A stretch of 36,597 bases of DNA from Acidobacteriota bacterium (GTDB lineage Bacteria; Acidobacteriota; Blastocatellia; Pyrinomonadales; Pyrinomonadaceae). Positions 15,129 to 23,019 of the stretch are shown here, one piece after another; the stretch's first letter is position 1, and each line of letters begins with the position of its first letter. The DNA lies in the NCBI GenBank assembly GCA_003223025.1, contig QHXR01000012.1, positions 38,119 to 74,715 of the forward strand. The letters are read 5' to 3'. The position numbers were made by a program, and so were the translations under genes. Under the pieces are notes generated by a model, which did not search any database, was not told where the DNA came from, and saw nothing but the letters and a program-made list of their open reading frames with translations.

Positions 15129-17099
15129 GTGAAACCAACCAACATCAACGATCCCGAATATTTTCATAAGGTGGTGGATTGCCAGTATGCGTGTCCGGCT
15201 CACACGCCGGTGCCCGAGTATATCCGCCTGATCGCCGAGGGCAAGTACACCGAGGCGTACATGATCAATTGGGATTCGAATGTTTTTCCCGGGATCCTCG
15301 GTCGTACGTGCGATCGGCCGTGCGAGCCGGCATGCCGACGAGGCCGTGTCGATGAAGAACCGGTTGCGATCTGCCGATTGAAGCGCGTCGCCGCCGACAA
15401 CAAAGACGAAGTCAAACATCTCATGCCGCAGGCTCCGTTCAAGCCGAACGGCAAGAAGGTTGCACTCATCGGCGCAGGTCCGGCATCGCTCACCGTTGCA
15501 CGCGATCTCGCACCGCTCGGTTACGAGATCCACCTATTTGATGAGCAGTTCAAGGGCGGCGGTTTCATGCTCAGCCAAATCCCGGCGTTTCGGCTACCGG
15601 AGACCGTGCTCGACGAAGAGGTCAATTACATTCTCGACCTTGGAATTCACACGCATTTCAAACACTACGTCTCGTCGCTCAAGGAAGTGCTCGAGCAGGA
15701 TTACGATGCAGTGTTCGTCGGAACCGGAGCTCCGCGCGGACGTGAGCTAAAAATTCCCGGACGCGAAGAAGGCGGTGCGAATATTCACATCGGCATCAAC
15801 TGGCTCAACAGCGTCGCGTTCGAGCATACAAGCAAGATCGGAAAGACCGTCATCGTACTCGGCGGTGGAAATACCGCGATGGACTGCTGCCGCACGGCGC
15901 GTCGACTCGGCGGTGAAGACGTAAAAGTAATCGTCCGCTCGCCGTTCGCCGACATGAAAGCCTCACCGTGGGAAAAAGAAGACGCGCAGCACGAGGACAT
16001 TCCGATCGTCGACAATCATGTCCCGAAATCTTTCGTCATTGAATATGAGGACAATGCGACGGCTCAAAACTCCCCTCCTTCCGAAGAAGGGGTGGCAGCC
16101 GCTTCGGCTGACGGGGTGGTTCTAAGCTCCCCTCCTTCCGAAGGAGGGGTGGCAGCCGCTTCGGCTGACGGGGTGGTTCTTCCTTCCGCACCACCCGAGC
16201 GCAAAGCCCGCCTCAAAGGCGTGATGTTCGAAAAAGTCGAAGCTGTCTACGATGAGAATGGCAAGCGTTCTCTCGTCCCGACCGGCGAGCCCGAAGTTTT
16301 CTTCCCCGCAGATGACGTGCTCGTCGCGATTGGGCAAGAGAATTCATTCCCGTGGATCGAGCGCAACGTCGGTGTCGATTTCGATAAATGGGAAATGCCG
16401 ATCGTCGACAAAACGACCTTCCAGTCGAGTCATCCTAAAGTTTTCTTCGGCGGCGACGCCGCATTTGGACCTGAGAACGTGATCACAGCCGTCGCACACG
16501 GACATCAGGCCGCGGTCTCGATCGATCTGCTTTGCAACGGAAAAAATCTTCTAACGAATCGTCTCAACCCGATGGTGAATCTCGTCTCGCAGAAGATGGG
16601 AATCCACGAATGGGCATACGACAGCGAGATCGACGAATACGATCGTCTCGTCGTACCACAAGCGCCGAAGACGAAGACGCTCGTCAATCGAAAACAGGAA
16701 GTCGAGATGGGTTTCGACACTCTCGCCGGTTACAAAGAAGCCGAGCGGTGTCTGAACTGCGATGTTCAGACGGTGTTCGACGCTCCGAAGTGCATCGAGT
16801 GCGATGCCTGCGTCGACATCTGCCCGACCGCGTGCATTACGTTCACGCCGAATGGCGACGAAGCGGATCTCCGTGCTCGTGCAAAAGTTCCCGCCTTGAA
16901 TCTCACACAGGACCTCTACGTTTCCGACACTCTGGTGCAGACAAAACGCATCATGGTGAAAGACGAAGACGTCTGCCTCCACTGCGGCCTCTGCGCCGAA
17001 CGCTGCCCCACGGCCGCCTGGGACATGCAGAAGTTTTGGTACAACGTGACCAAGGCCGGGGAAATTAAGTATGGGTGTGGTGGGAATGGGAATGGTTGA
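15129..17099 (+). CDS. GltD-like iron-sulfur flavoprotein with a tandem in-frame repeat
   Basis: This 656-residue oxidoreductase resembles the glutamate synthase small chain. The N-terminal iron-sulfur domain has C18/C22 and GRTCDRPCEPACRRG (C61, C65, C69). The FAD motif ALIGAGPAS is at 112-120 and the NADPH motif VIVLGGGNTAMD is near 240. Two ferredoxin-type clusters close the protein: C555, C558, C561 and C565, then C616, C619, C622 and C626. The clusters suggest electron exchange with ferredoxin rather than glutamate synthesis. In relatives such genes often accompany 2-oxoacid:ferredoxin oxidoreductase; here that gene lies 14 kb away and is broken. The GTG start has AAGGA before it. Residues 314-351 (NSPPSEEGVAA, then SSPPSEGGVAA) are two repeat copies absent from the family. 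Confidence 0.87.
   Translation: MKPTNINDPEYFHKVVDCQYACPAHTPVPEYIRLIAEGKYTEAYMINWDSNVFPGILGRTCDRPCEPACRRGRVDEEPVAICRLKRVAADNKDEVKHLMPQAPFKPNGKKVALIGAGPASLTVARDLAPLGYEIHLFDEQFKGGGFMLSQIPAFRLPETVLDEEVNYILDLGIHTHFKHYVSSLKEVLEQDYDAVFVGTGAPRGRELKIPGREEGGANIHIGINWLNSVAFEHTSKIGKTVIVLGGGNTAMDCCRTARRLGGEDVKVIVRSPFADMKASPWEKEDAQHEDIPIVDNHVPKSFVIEYEDNATAQNSPPSEEGVAAASADGVVLSSPPSEGGVAAASADGVVLPSAPPERKARLKGVMFEKVEAVYDENGKRSLVPTGEPEVFFPADDVLVAIGQENSFPWIERNVGVDFDKWEMPIVDKTTFQSSHPKVFFGGDAAFGPENVITAVAHGHQAAVSIDLLCNGKNLLTNRLNPMVNLVSQKMGIHEWAYDSEIDEYDRLVVPQAPKTKTLVNRKQEVEMGFDTLAGYKEAERCLNCDVQTVFDAPKCIECDACVDICPTACITFTPNGDEADLRARAKVPALNLTQDLYVSDTLVQTKRIMVKDEDVCLHCGLCAERCPTAAWDMQKFWYNVTKAGEIKYGCGGNGNG
16068..16180 (+). 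repeat. Tandem pair of in-frame palindromic elements in the gltD-like gene
   Basis: Copy A is 16068-16123 and copy B 16125-16180, with a 57-base period (19 codons). Each has hairpin 1 (CCCCTCCTTC and GAAGGAGGGG; one G to A change in copy A) and hairpin 2 (CAGCCG-CTT-CGGCTG), then ACGGGGTGGTTCT. The thrC copy shares everything but hairpin 2, where a different stem is found. Confidence 0.9.
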
Positions 17100-17124
17100 T
17101 ATCCGCTAAGCTCTTAGTCGTTTG

Positions 17125-17272
17125 CGCTCGGTGTGCAGAAGAGCTCCACCTTCCGATAAGCCTGGACTAAATGTCTGGCGGCTCCGCCGCTTTCTATGGG
17201 CTTCGCCCCTCGGTGTGCGGAAAAGCTCTGCTTTTCCGATCGGCTCAACTAAGTTTCTGCGGCTACGCCGCC
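17125..17272. repeat. REP-like repeats, downstream side of the transposase gene
   Basis: Two diverged units lie side by side. Each has CTCGGTGTGC, a hairpin around GGAAAAGC/GCTTTTCC (perfect in the second unit, 17219-17237) and then a GCGGC-TMC-GCCGC hairpin (17181-17193; 17260-17272). The last unit abuts the transposase stop codon. Relatives are at 17900-18035 and 30876-30900. Confidence 0.75.
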
Positions 17273-17818
17273 CTACTTGCGCCGCCACCAGATTTGTCGA
17301 TGATCGGTCAAAAGTGGCTCATTCTCAATCTCCTTTCCATGCCACTGCCTTGAACTCGAGAACCGGTAATCGTCGGGAACCTTCACTAACCCGGCGCGAA
17401 CCGGATTCAAGTGAATGTAGTTCACCTTCTCCATCATTTTGTCCTCGCCATAGATCTCGAAAGCATTTGAATGATGTTGAAAAACAGAATGCTTATGTTC
17501 TCGTTCGCGAACCTGGATTCGAAGCTTTTCCAGACACGACTCGAAATTATTTTCCTTCAAGTAGTCGAGCACTCGCTTAGCGGTGATGCCGTTCGTGAAT
17601 CGCAGAGTGTCGGATGTTGACTTCGCATAGTCGGTTAGCAAATGCAGATGGTCGGGCATGATGACATAGGCAAAGATCAGCAGGCTGGCGGATTTTCTCG
17701 CTTCGTCGAGGGCCTTGCAGACTATCTCTTTCATCTTATCGGTCTGAAAGATCGGGAGCCGACTGTGTGCTACTGATGTCAGATAATAAACAGGGCTGGT
17801 GCGGGAGATCTGAAACAT
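17273..17818 (-). CDS. REP-associated tyrosine transposase (Y1, RAYT)
   Basis: This 181-residue single-strand DNA transposase of the HUH/Y1 class has YVIMPDHLHLL with the metal-binding pair H57 and H59, and the catalytic Tyr in NYIHLNPVRAGLV (Y134). That phrase is characteristic of RAYT proteins rather than IS200. Such enzymes act on REP hairpins and usually do not move as insertion sequences. Here the gene is flanked on both sides by hairpin repeats of one family (17125-17272 and 17900-18035), as expected. Motifs and length (RAYTs are about 150-220 residues) look intact, so the gene may be active. Confidence 0.88.
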   Translation of the reverse strand: MFQISRTSPVYYLTSVAHSRLPIFQTDKMKEIVCKALDEARKSASLLIFAYVIMPDHLHLLTDYAKSTSDTLRFTNGITAKRVLDYLKENNFESCLEKLRIQVREREHKHSVFQHHSNAFEIYGEDKMMEKVNYIHLNPVRAGLVKVPDDYRFSSSRQWHGKEIENEPLLTDHRQIWWRRK

Positions 17819-17899
17819 TTTTGGGAGAAGTTGCCTTTTCCCTCATTCTAAAAAAGCGGAGGTGGATGAGTCTTTAATTCTTCTTAATTGTTCTGAAGA

Positions 17900-18087
17900 G
17901 CGGCGTAGCCGCAAGAGGAAGTAAGAAGTGAAAAGGGAGAAGTAAGAAGTAAGAAGTGAGCTGCTTTAAGCCCTTTGAATTTTCTTCGGGCTTGCCCTCG
18001 GTGCGCGGAAAAGCTCCGCTTTTCCGGCAGGCTTTCCAACTTACTTCTCACTTCTCACTTCTCACTTCTCACTTCTCACTTCTCACT
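17900..18087. repeat. REP-like repeats and heptamer tract, upstream side of the transposase gene
   Basis: The GCGGC-GTA-GCCGC hairpin (17900-17912) and a GCGGAAAAGC-TCC-GCTTTTCCG hairpin (18005-18027) repeat the words found at 17125-17272. Between and after them is a simple-sequence pair: AGAAGTAAGAAGTGAG-type purine repeats (17927-17960) and six copies of CTTCTCA (18044-18085), which are complementary and could form a long stem enclosing the REP hairpin. The region has no gene. Confidence 0.7.
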
Positions 18088-18097
18088 TTTCGTGTCC

Positions 18098-18877
18098 CTA
18101 TCCCTTCTCTTTCTTCGCGAGGTACAACCCATAACTCACCGCAGTGATCACAACGAAATACAAAAGCGCGAAGACGTGAATATTCACATCCGGAATCGCG
18201 GCTTTCGTTTCCACACCAGCCTTCAAATAGTTGTACATCGGATACGTGTAGGGGATGACATAGCCGAAACTCCATGAAAGCGACGCGAGGGATCCGACCC
18301 AAAAGACAAAACCCAGGCCGACCGGGACTAGGAAGTTCTTGAATCGAAGCGCGATCAGATACTGCAGCGCGACTATCGGGAGTGTGTCGACGAAGTAGAG
18401 GAGATTCTCGCGAAGAAAGTGATCGTAAGGAAGCGGCTGCGATGGATACGGCGTGCCGCTGATCAGGAGATAAGGAACGATGGCGGAGAGATAGATGCCG
18501 ATGTTGAAGAGCACGAAGAACTGCAGCATCAGCACAACGATGACCGCGAGCTTGGCGAAGAAGATCGTCGTGTACGAAAGCGGCAGCGTGTGAAGTTGCT
18601 TCCAGGTGTTGTTCTTGTATTCGATCTGCGCGATGAGGCTGGTCGAGAGTATCGCTCCGAGTGGAAGAAAAAATATTGCCATCGACTCCCACGAGTTTTT
18701 CCATAGCTGATCCCAGAAATTGTCGGCACTGTATAGCTCGGGAACCTTTGCGTGTCTCACGAGCCGCGCGACGATGATGATCGACGGTGTGAAGAACCCG
18801 CCGATGACGACCATCCAAAACGCGAGACTGCGTTTCGTCTTAAGCCATTCGCTTTGGAAACTGTTCAGAAAAGTCAT
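18098..18877 (-). CDS. ABC-2 type permease, bacitracin/lantibiotic-immunity type
   Basis: This 259-residue permease has about six membrane helices (LAFWMVVIGGFFTPSIIIV, MAIFFLPLGAILSTSLIA, LAVIVVLMLQFFVLFNIGIYL and others). It also has the EYKNNTWKQLHTLP motif common to ABC-2 permeases of the BcrB/EpiE/MutE kind, which lies on the cytoplasmic side near residue 87. It probably pairs with the ATPase at 19158-20060. The two genes share a strand and order but are 280 bases apart because of an inverted-repeat element. The substrate is unknown. No two-component system lies nearby. Confidence 0.85.
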   Translation of the reverse strand: MTFLNSFQSEWLKTKRSLAFWMVVIGGFFTPSIIIVARLVRHAKVPELYSADNFWDQLWKNSWESMAIFFLPLGAILSTSLIAQIEYKNNTWKQLHTLPLSYTTIFFAKLAVIVVLMLQFFVLFNIGIYLSAIVPYLLISGTPYPSQPLPYDHFLRENLLYFVDTLPIVALQYLIALRFKNFLVPVGLGFVFWVGSLASLSWSFGYVIPYTYPMYNYLKAGVETKAAIPDVNIHVFALLYFVVITAVSYGLYLAKKEKG

Positions 18878-18900
18878 GAGTCTATCGAGTCTGTCGAGTC

Positions 18901-19101
18901 GCCAGGTTTTAGCACCAAAGGTGCGGCAATAATTTAGCCAGGGGCAACGCCCCTGGGACGATTATTTGAAAATCAAGCACCAAGGGTGCGGCGTAATGGA
19001 CGCGGCTTACTTCGCCGCGTTGCGGCTCCAGCGAACTTCGCGTTTCCAGGGGCGTTGCCCCTGGCTAAATTATTGCCGCACCTTTGGTGCTAAAACCTGG
19101 C
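18901..19101. repeat. Perfect 56-bp inverted repeat between transporter genes
   Basis: Arms 18901-18956 and 19046-19101 are exact reverse complements over 56 bases (GCCAGGTTTTAGCACCAAAG at the left end), enclosing 89 bases. Each arm has its own hairpin, CCAGGGGC/GCCCCTGG, and a GCACC/GGTGC stem. The loop has a degenerate arm copy (GCACCAAGGGTGC, 18978-18990) and a CGCGGC/GCCGCG stem. Flanks carry GACTCG/CGAGTC words. No transposase is within the element. Confidence 0.93.
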
Positions 19102-19157
19102 AACTCGAAAGATTCGAAAGACTCGCGAGACTGAAAGACTCGAAAGCCTCGCCAGAC

Positions 19158-20060
19158 TTAGGAAACCATATCCATAAAGATCCGTTCGAGATCGTTCTTC
19201 ACGATGCTCACCTCGAACACGTCGACGCCGGACGATACCAATTCCCGGTTGATCTCGGCGATCTTATCTTTCGGTATCGCAGGCAATGTGCAGCGGCCGT
19301 TCTCGCAAACTCCGACGATCCCGAATCGACCCGCGATTTCGCGCACTTTTGTCGAATCACTCGTCTCAAACACTACCGACAGCGATTGTTGCTGCTTCTC
19401 TTTCAACTCATCAAGCGTTCCCTGAAACATCATCTCGCCTTTGTTGATGATGCCGATGTGCGAGACGAGCTTGTCGATCTCCGACAGCAGATGACTCGAG
19501 ATGACGATCGTGATGCCGCTCTCGCGATTTAGGTTTCGCAGCAACTCGCGAACCTCGATGATCCCGTTCGGATCGAGTCCGTTGGTCGGCTCATCCAAAA
19601 TCAAAAGGGAAGGAGAATTCAGCAGCGCGATCGCGATACTCAAACGCTGCTTCATCCCAAGTGAAAACTCGCCCGCTTTCTTTCGTCGCGTGTGCGCAAG
19701 TCCGACGAGCTCAAGCACCTCTCCAATGCGTCCGCGAGAGCATTGGTAAATTTTCTGCAGCACTCGCAGATTCTCTTCAGCAGTCAGATGCGAATAGATC
19801 GACGGGCTTTCGATCATTGAACCGATCCTGCCGAGCGACTTCACCCGATTCTTTTCAAAGTCTTCGCCAAAGATCTCGATCGAACCTTGCTGAACCTTCA
19901 ATAATCCAAGCACGAGTCTGAGCGTCGTCGTCTTTCCCGCGCCGTTCGGCCCGAGGAATCCGTAGATGCTCGACTGCTCGACATTGAGGCTGATACCGTT
20001 CAAAACGATCTCTTCGTTCGAGAATGAATGGACGAGATCGTGCGTCTTTAGGATCGGCAT
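19158..20060 (-). CDS. ABC transporter ATPase, BcrA type
   Basis: This 300-residue ATPase, MPILKTHDLVHSF onward, has Walker A GPNGAGKTT near 39, the Q-loop region with IGSMIESPSIYSHLTAEENL typical of bacitracin/lantibiotic exporters, the signature FSLGMKQRL, Walker B LLILDEP and the switch SSHLLSEID. A C-terminal domain of about 80 residues follows, as in BcrA. ATG 20060 is chosen because it precedes the conserved start; the frame runs upstream to 20369 but overlaps the divergent monooxygenase gene. With the permease at 18098 it should form an exporter. Confidence 0.9.
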   Translation of the reverse strand: MPILKTHDLVHSFSNEEIVLNGISLNVEQSSIYGFLGPNGAGKTTTLRLVLGLLKVQQGSIEIFGEDFEKNRVKSLGRIGSMIESPSIYSHLTAEENLRVLQKIYQCSRGRIGEVLELVGLAHTRRKKAGEFSLGMKQRLSIAIALLNSPSLLILDEPTNGLDPNGIIEVRELLRNLNRESGITIVISSHLLSEIDKLVSHIGIINKGEMMFQGTLDELKEKQQQSLSVVFETSDSTKVREIAGRFGIVGVCENGRCTLPAIPKDKIAEINRELVSSGVDVFEVSIVKNDLERIFMDMVS

Positions 20061-20278
20061 AGATTTGATCGGGCAGATGTCAGCGAACTTTACGACCATC
20101 ATCGCGCAAAGGTTTCCCCAATTCTTTTTCGAATCGGAACGAATTAGTATGTTGCGTAGTGGCGAAGCCTCTGGTTCCGTGGTTTCCCAACGAGCGCTAC
20201 AAGGTAGACACGGAAAAAACAGAATACACGGAATAAGAAAGCGGACGCAGAAAAGAAGCGCTGGAGTTAACGAGTCGT

Positions 20279-21703
20279 ATGGAACACTTCGATGTACTGA
20301 TAGTCGGTGCAGGCCTGTCCGGGATCGGAGCGGCGTGCCAACTGTCGATGGCGTGTCCGAATAAATCATTCGTCATCCTCGAAGGACGCGATTCGATCGG
20401 CGGAACCTGGGACCTGTTTCGATACCCCGGCGTGCGTTCGGATTCGGACATGTACACGCTTGGCTATCGATTTCGTCCATGGCGAGATGCTGAGGCGATC
20501 GCCGACGGGCCCGCGATTCTCAATTACATAAAAGAAACCGCGAAGGAGTTTCGAGTCGATGAAAAGATCCGTTACGGGTATCGTGTCACCGACGCAAGTT
20601 GGTCATCCGAAGACGCGAGATGGACCGTTGAGGCTAGTGACGGCCATTTCACATGCAACTTTCTTTATCTCTGCACCGGCTACTACGACTACGAGAACGG
20701 ATACACACCCGAATGGAATGGCGTTGAAAAATTTCAAGGCCGGATCGTTCATCCGCAAAAGTGGCCGGCGGACCTGGACTACACAAACAAAAAAGTCATG
20801 GTCATCGGTAGTGGAGCGACTGCGGTCACGCTCGTTCCCGCGATGGCCGACAGGGCTGAGCACGTCGCGATGCTCCAACGATCTCCGACGTACATTGTCT
20901 CCATGCCGACTGAAGACGCGATCGCAAACTTTCTCCGTCGACATCTTCCCGACCGCTTGGCGTACGCACTAACGCGATGGAAGAACGTGATGCGCCAGAT
21001 GCTGTTCTACGTTCTTTCAAAAAAACGTCCGGAGATCATGAAACGCATGATCAACAAAGGCATTCGGACCGAGCTCGGCGACGATTACGATCTGAAGCAT
21101 TTCACGCCGCCTTATAACCCGTGGGACCAGCGACTTTGTCTCGTGCCCGACTCGAACTTATTTAATGTGATGCGCGACGGCCGTGCGTCGATCGTGACTG
21201 ACACCATCGACGAATTCACCGAATCCGGCGTGAAACTGAATTCCGGCGAAGAGCTCGATGCAGACATCATTGTCACGGCGACCGGACTGAATCTGAAACT
21301 CATGGCCGGGCTTACGTTGAAAGTCGATGGCGAACCAGTCGATCTCTCGAAGACAATGGCGTACAAGGGAATGATGTACAGCGACGTGCCGAATGTCGCG
21401 TCCGCATTCGGATATACGAACGCCTCGTGGACGTTGAAGTGCGACCTTACGGCCGAGTATGTCTGCCGCCTTCTGCATCACATGGACAAGTATGGTTTCG
21501 CTCAATGCACCGCACGCCGATCGGATCCCTCGGTAGTCGCGGAGCCGGTCCTCGATTTCACGTCGGGTTACGTTTTGCGCGCTCTACATACGCTCCCCAG
21601 TCAGGGATCGAAGATGCCGTGGAGGCTTTATCAAAATTACATCAAGGACCTGTCGATGATCCGTTACGGCCGCGTCGATGACGGAACAATGGAGTTCAAA
21701 TGA
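20279..21703 (+). CDS. Flavin monooxygenase, Baeyer-Villiger/EthA type
   Basis: This FAD- and NADPH-dependent enzyme is expected to insert oxygen beside a ketone or oxidise sulfur or nitrogen. The FAD-binding GAGLSG is at 10-15, the Baeyer-Villiger fingerprint FQGRIVHPQKWP at 152-163, and the NADPH-binding GSGATA at 177-182. Phrases GGTWDLFRYPGVRSDSDMYTL and FTPPYNPWDQRLCLVPD are typical of the EthA subgroup. At 474 residues it is full length. It is divergent from the ABC ATPase, and 20200-20250 between them holds ACACGGAA-type repeat words. The natural substrate is unknown. Confidence 0.92.
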   Translation: MEHFDVLIVGAGLSGIGAACQLSMACPNKSFVILEGRDSIGGTWDLFRYPGVRSDSDMYTLGYRFRPWRDAEAIADGPAILNYIKETAKEFRVDEKIRYGYRVTDASWSSEDARWTVEASDGHFTCNFLYLCTGYYDYENGYTPEWNGVEKFQGRIVHPQKWPADLDYTNKKVMVIGSGATAVTLVPAMADRAEHVAMLQRSPTYIVSMPTEDAIANFLRRHLPDRLAYALTRWKNVMRQMLFYVLSKKRPEIMKRMINKGIRTELGDDYDLKHFTPPYNPWDQRLCLVPDSNLFNVMRDGRASIVTDTIDEFTESGVKLNSGEELDADIIVTATGLNLKLMAGLTLKVDGEPVDLSKTMAYKGMMYSDVPNVASAFGYTNASWTLKCDLTAEYVCRLLHHMDKYGFAQCTARRSDPSVVAEPVLDFTSGYVLRALHTLPSQGSKMPWRLYQNYIKDLSMIRYGRVDDGTMEFK

Positions 21704-21766
21704 TCCAAAGCTCCGTTGATTATTTTTCGACTCGTTAACCGAGCAGCGTTTTTTAGAGGAGGAAAC

Positions 21767-22264
21767 ATGTTCGTACCCATGTGGCTATTGCTGTCCGTTT
21801 CTTTACTGGTGCTAGTCGTCATTGCGTGGTTGGTGCTCGTCGCATTGCGGCGAAACCCGCTTCCGTTTCCCGACCCGGGCTCACGAATTTTTTCGGCGGC
21901 ATCGATCGCCGGCAAGGACGCGATCGTTGAGCTCTTGAAGATGTACGGAATCAAGGAGCGTTTCCGTGCGGACACCGACGGAGTCAGACGCTCGATAATG
22001 TGGGATGGGACGATCATCAACCTGCCGTCGGACGAGGTGTCGCGGAAGCTAAATTCTGCTGCGGCAAGTATCGGATTGGTGGCAGAAGATCCGGCGGCAG
22101 GTGCAAACGCAGCGGCCGACTTCCTCCGGTCACGCGGCTTTACTGCCGAAGTCGTTCTCGATGTCGAGCCTGAGCTCCCGATCGTATTTGTCACGACAAA
22201 CGCGATGAAGGCAACGGTCATTAACTTCCGCAAGCATATGATCCACTTGCCGAGACCGAAGTGA
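21767..22264 (+). CDS. Membrane-anchored protein of unknown function
   Basis: A strong AGAGGAGG 5 bases upstream picks ATG 21767 over the in-frame codon at 21716. The 165-residue product has one N-terminal membrane helix (WLLLSVSLLVLVVIAWLVLVAL) and then a cytoplasmic or external domain of about 135 residues: LLKMYGIKERFRADTDGVRR, IINLPSDEVSRKL, ADFLRSRGFTAEVVLD, IVFVTTNAM. The last part has the alternating pattern of an alpha/beta fold. I do not recognise the family. It is 63 bases after the monooxygenase and may share its transcript. Confidence 0.75.
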   Translation: MFVPMWLLLSVSLLVLVVIAWLVLVALRRNPLPFPDPGSRIFSAASIAGKDAIVELLKMYGIKERFRADTDGVRRSIMWDGTIINLPSDEVSRKLNSAAASIGLVAEDPAAGANAAADFLRSRGFTAEVVLDVEPELPIVFVTTNAMKATVINFRKHMIHLPRPK

Positions 22265-22364
22265 CTCATGAACTCAAGAGCATGTCACAACTCCTAGTGA
22301 GTCCCGGGCTAGCCGAGAAAGTCACGACGATGCCGTCGCATTGATTGCAATGCATCTCATTCGA

Positions 22365-22534
22365 ATCGCGTAGCGATCGCATGCATTTAGCCGTGGACCT
22401 TCAGGCCACGGAAAATCGGACAATAATTCCGTCGCGTAGCGACGCCTGAATCCAACCGTCGCTACGCGACGCGATCTTTGACGCAATATCCGTGGCCTGA
22501 AGGGCCACGGGCTAAATTCACGGGCACGCTACGC
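22365..22534. repeat. Solitary REP/BIME-like cluster, same family as around TnpA
   Basis: Five hairpins occur in a gene-free stretch of about 300 bases (22265-22569): ATCGC-GTA-GCGAT (22365-22377), CCGTGGACCTTCAGGCCACGG (22391-22411), CGTCGC-GTA-GCGACG (22430-22444), its reverse CGTCGC-TAC-GCGACG (22457-22471), and CCGTGGCC-TGAAG-GGCCACGG (22490-22510). The two halves point in opposite directions, as in BIMEs. The remaining bases show no gene. Confidence 0.88.
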
Positions 22535-22569
22535 GGCCGGGAATTTGAGGTTTGACACAGTCACTTTAG

Positions 22570-23019
22570 CTATTGAGATACGGCGGTTCGCAAATAATTT
22601 CGCGTCGATGCGATTCCGAGCATCAACAACATCACCAGCTTCAACGCATCAAATCCGATGTACACGAAATGCATTCTCGAGAAAGGCGGAGCTGTTCCAG
22701 CGATGACTTCTATGGCTCGAGCGTCGAGCACCGGAAGCAGCCAGACGGTTTCGAGAATCAAAATAAGCAGCGCCATCACTAGAAAAATCTTTTCGGCCTT
22801 CGGACTTCGACCCGATCGCCAGCACGCGATCAAAAGCAGAAACGCACAAACGATCTCCATCTTGTTCAGCGCAAAGAAAACGAGTTGCCCGATTCCGAGA
22901 CCGAGCGGGATCGTGATACCCGCTGCCTGGAATTTCAACGGAGCTTCCATGAACGAGATCGCGAGTACCATCCCGAACCAAATGAACGGCACCGCGATCT
23001 TCAGCGTCTTAGCCCACAT
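22570..23019 (-). CDS. Four-helix membrane protein (DUF4149-like)
   Basis: This protein of about 149 residues has four membrane helices (LKIAVPFIWFGMVLAISF, QLVFFALNKMEIVCAFLLLIAC, IFLVMALLILILETVWLLPVL, GFDALKLVMLLMLGIAS). The first helix with EAPLKF and the later phrase HFVYIGFDALK resemble small membrane proteins of the DUF4149/TMEM205 kind; the name is tentative. ATG 23019 shares its A with the tricorn stop (TGATG), implying translational coupling. A GTG one codon upstream is possible. Confidence 0.75.
   Translation of the reverse strand: MWAKTLKIAVPFIWFGMVLAISFMEAPLKFQAAGITIPLGLGIGQLVFFALNKMEIVCAFLLLIACWRSGRSPKAEKIFLVMALLILILETVWLLPVLDARAIEVIAGTAPPFSRMHFVYIGFDALKLVMLLMLGIASTRNYLRTAVSQ

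Noticed and set aside
16532-17068. 178-residue frame in the gltD-like gene
   Set aside because: A shadow frame of the ferredoxin-cluster part, with an Arg-rich composition and no start signal.
18044-18085. Tandem CTTCTCA heptamers as a CRISPR array
   Set aside because: The repeats are 7 bases with no spacers and no cas genes nearby; this is simple sequence.
18966-19532. 188-residue plus-strand frame across the inverted repeat
   Set aside because: Mostly antisense of the ATPase and of the repeat; no recognised motif or start signal.
20061-20369. Upstream extension of the BcrA-type ATPase
   Set aside because: It overlaps the divergent monooxygenase start and has no ABC similarity. ATG 20060 begins the conserved domain.
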